Part shown: positions 32,397 through 33,358 of the stretch, one piece after another | Position numbering within the stretch: the first letter of the stretch is position 1 | Layout: every line of letters starts with the position of its first letter | Assembly: GCA_038148375.1 (NCBI GenBank) | Contig: JAYQVH010000026.1 | Coordinates: 1-33,358, forward strand | Source: CAWUEX02 sp038148375 | Lineage (GTDB): Bacteria; Pseudomonadota; Alphaproteobacteria; Rhodospirillales; Rhodospirillaceae | Length of the DNA: 33,358 bases | Direction: 5' to 3' | The notes under the pieces: generated by a model | What the model saw: the letters and a program-made list of their open reading frames with translations, nothing else | The model's database searches: none | Told to the model about the DNA's origin: nothing | Position numbers and translations under genes: made by a program

Positions 32397-33293
32397 TTAC
32401 GCGTCCGCCCACGCCAGCACGTCGGGGATGTATTTCTCCGCCTGTTCCAGATATTCCGGCGACAGGTCGTCGAAGCTTTTCGCCTTGCTGCCGACGCAGT
32501 ACCACACGGAATGGCCGGGGCGGCTCCCCATGTTCAGGAAGCCCTGCCACGGCGCCAGGAAGACGATGCCGTAGGTGGCCTCAATCCGTGTCAGGTCCTG
32601 GTTGAGGATCTCCGCCAAGTCGACGGTGGTGGTACCGTATTCCGCCAGCGGGATCGGCCGCTTCTCCGGATACTTGCGCCGCCCGGACATTTGCACGCGG
32701 TCGCCCATGACCGTCCAGCTGAGCGAGAGGGCATCTTTGGCCGAGGCCGGAATCTCGGCGCTCCAGTTGGTGCCCTCGGCGGCGTTGGTGTCGCGCGCGA
32801 ACATCGCGCTGACCACCTGGCCGCCCTCGACGAAGTACAGGCTGCGTGAGCCGATGATGTTGGGCTCGACCAGATTGTCCTCGCCGGTCCACGGGTTGCG
32901 GTAGGTCTTGCCGTTGAGGATCTCGCCGGTCTCCGGGTCTTTGAACACGGTCATCACCTTCGACCACACCTCGTAGCGGCCGCCGTCGCGCGCAATGACC
33001 CTTTTGGTTTCGCAGCTCTCGCAGTCGAACACGATGCGCGGATTGTCGTCCGGCGTCACCGCGATGTAGTGGCCGCGCCACGGGTTGGGCGCGGGCTTGC
33101 CGCTGAGGTCGCCTTGGACACGCAGATAATTGAACAGCTGTTGGTCCGGGTCCGTGTGCCAGGAGTCATCCGCGCCCCCGTGACCATCGGCACGAGCGCC
33201 CATCGGCGCGGCCAACGCCGCGGCCATGCCAAGCCCGCCGAGGCTCAGGGTGCGCCGCGAAACGGCGGGAAGGGTGGTGTCGTCTTTTCTCAT
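32397..33293 (-). CDS. Tat-exported DUF1838 protein (copy 3, divergent)
   Basis: This 298-aa precursor has the twin-arginine motif VSRRTLSLGG (residues 11-20), an Ala/Gly-rich h-region and likely cleavage near GARADG. The body shares the DUF1838 outline with copies 1 and 2. Shared features are an early loop ending in TYRNPWTGEDNLVEPN, the RKYPEKRPIPLAEYGTTTVDLAEILNQD segment, and the C-terminal block APWQGFLNMGSRPGHSVWY followed by LSPEYLEQAEKYIPDVLAWADA. It differs in carrying a CxxC pair (Cys91, Cys94, in FDCESCETKR) not present in the other two. ATG 33293 has GGAGACC upstream. The gene is on the opposite strand about 3.4 kb away, which suggests an older duplication. Function is unknown. 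Confidence 0.78.
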   Translation of the reverse strand: MRKDDTTLPAVSRRTLSLGGLGMAAALAAPMGARADGHGGADDSWHTDPDQQLFNYLRVQGDLSGKPAPNPWRGHYIAVTPDDNPRIVFDCESCETKRVIARDGGRYEVWSKVMTVFKDPETGEILNGKTYRNPWTGEDNLVEPNIIGSRSLYFVEGGQVVSAMFARDTNAAEGTNWSAEIPASAKDALSLSWTVMGDRVQMSGRRKYPEKRPIPLAEYGTTTVDLAEILNQDLTRIEATYGIVFLAPWQGFLNMGSRPGHSVWYCVGSKAKSFDDLSPEYLEQAEKYIPDVLAWADA

Positions 33294-33358
33294 GCCGGTC
33301 TCCAGTGTCCGTCGTCAGAGTATTTGGGACAAGCGGGCTGATGACCTAAGAGAGAGTT

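Overview
The window is a stretch of a moderately GC-rich alphaproteobacterial chromosome, most like the Rhodospirillales. The evidence is the unbroken S10-spc-alpha ribosomal operon order without rpmJ after secY, an ATP12-type F1-ATPase assembly chaperone (in bacteria essentially alphaproteobacterial), YciB, and a propionyl-CoA carboxylase operon. The species cannot be named from the sequence alone.

Region 1 (1-14252) is the translation and transcription core. It opens with the last 17 codons of EF-Tu and an intrinsic terminator. Then come rpsJ, rplC, rplD, rplW, rplB, rpsS, rplV, rpsC, rplP, rpmC, rpsQ, rplN, rplX, rplE, rpsN, rpsH, rplF, rplR, rpsE, rpmD, rplO, secY, adk, rpsM, rpsK, rpoA and rplQ, closed by a second intrinsic terminator. 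Most junctions are short or overlapping. Four wider spacers carry signals: a perfect sigma70 consensus promoter with a GC-only discriminator before rpsM, and stem-loops before rplO, rpoA and rplQ.

Region 2 (14355-21704) is a run of co-directional housekeeping genes: a DegP/HtrA periplasmic protease, RarA, the fluoride channel CrcB/FluC, an RluC-type pseudouridine synthase, a HAD-family phosphatase, an AsmA-family envelope protein and the ATP12 chaperone. Several are translationally coupled through ATGA or longer overlaps. The convergent gene yciB (minus strand) closes this region.

Region 3 (22471-26391) is a propionyl-CoA carboxylase operon: beta subunit, alpha subunit with the biotin carrier, and a coupled acylphosphatase. 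It handles propionyl-CoA from odd-chain fatty acids and branched amino acids.

Region 4 (26409-33358) looks more accessory. It contains a minus-strand pair of a small XRE regulator and a DUF2975 membrane protein that seems to lack its N-terminus. It also has two tandem Tat-exported DUF1838 proteins, followed by an orphan FbpA-like iron-type solute-binding protein. Then come lipB, tRNA-Leu(GAG), a class III CoA-transferase, and a third, more divergent Tat-exported DUF1838 protein. The three DUF1838 paralogues, whose function is unknown, together with the orphan binding protein are the best candidate here for an undescribed periplasmic system. No CRISPR array, insertion sequence, phage gene or integrase was seen.
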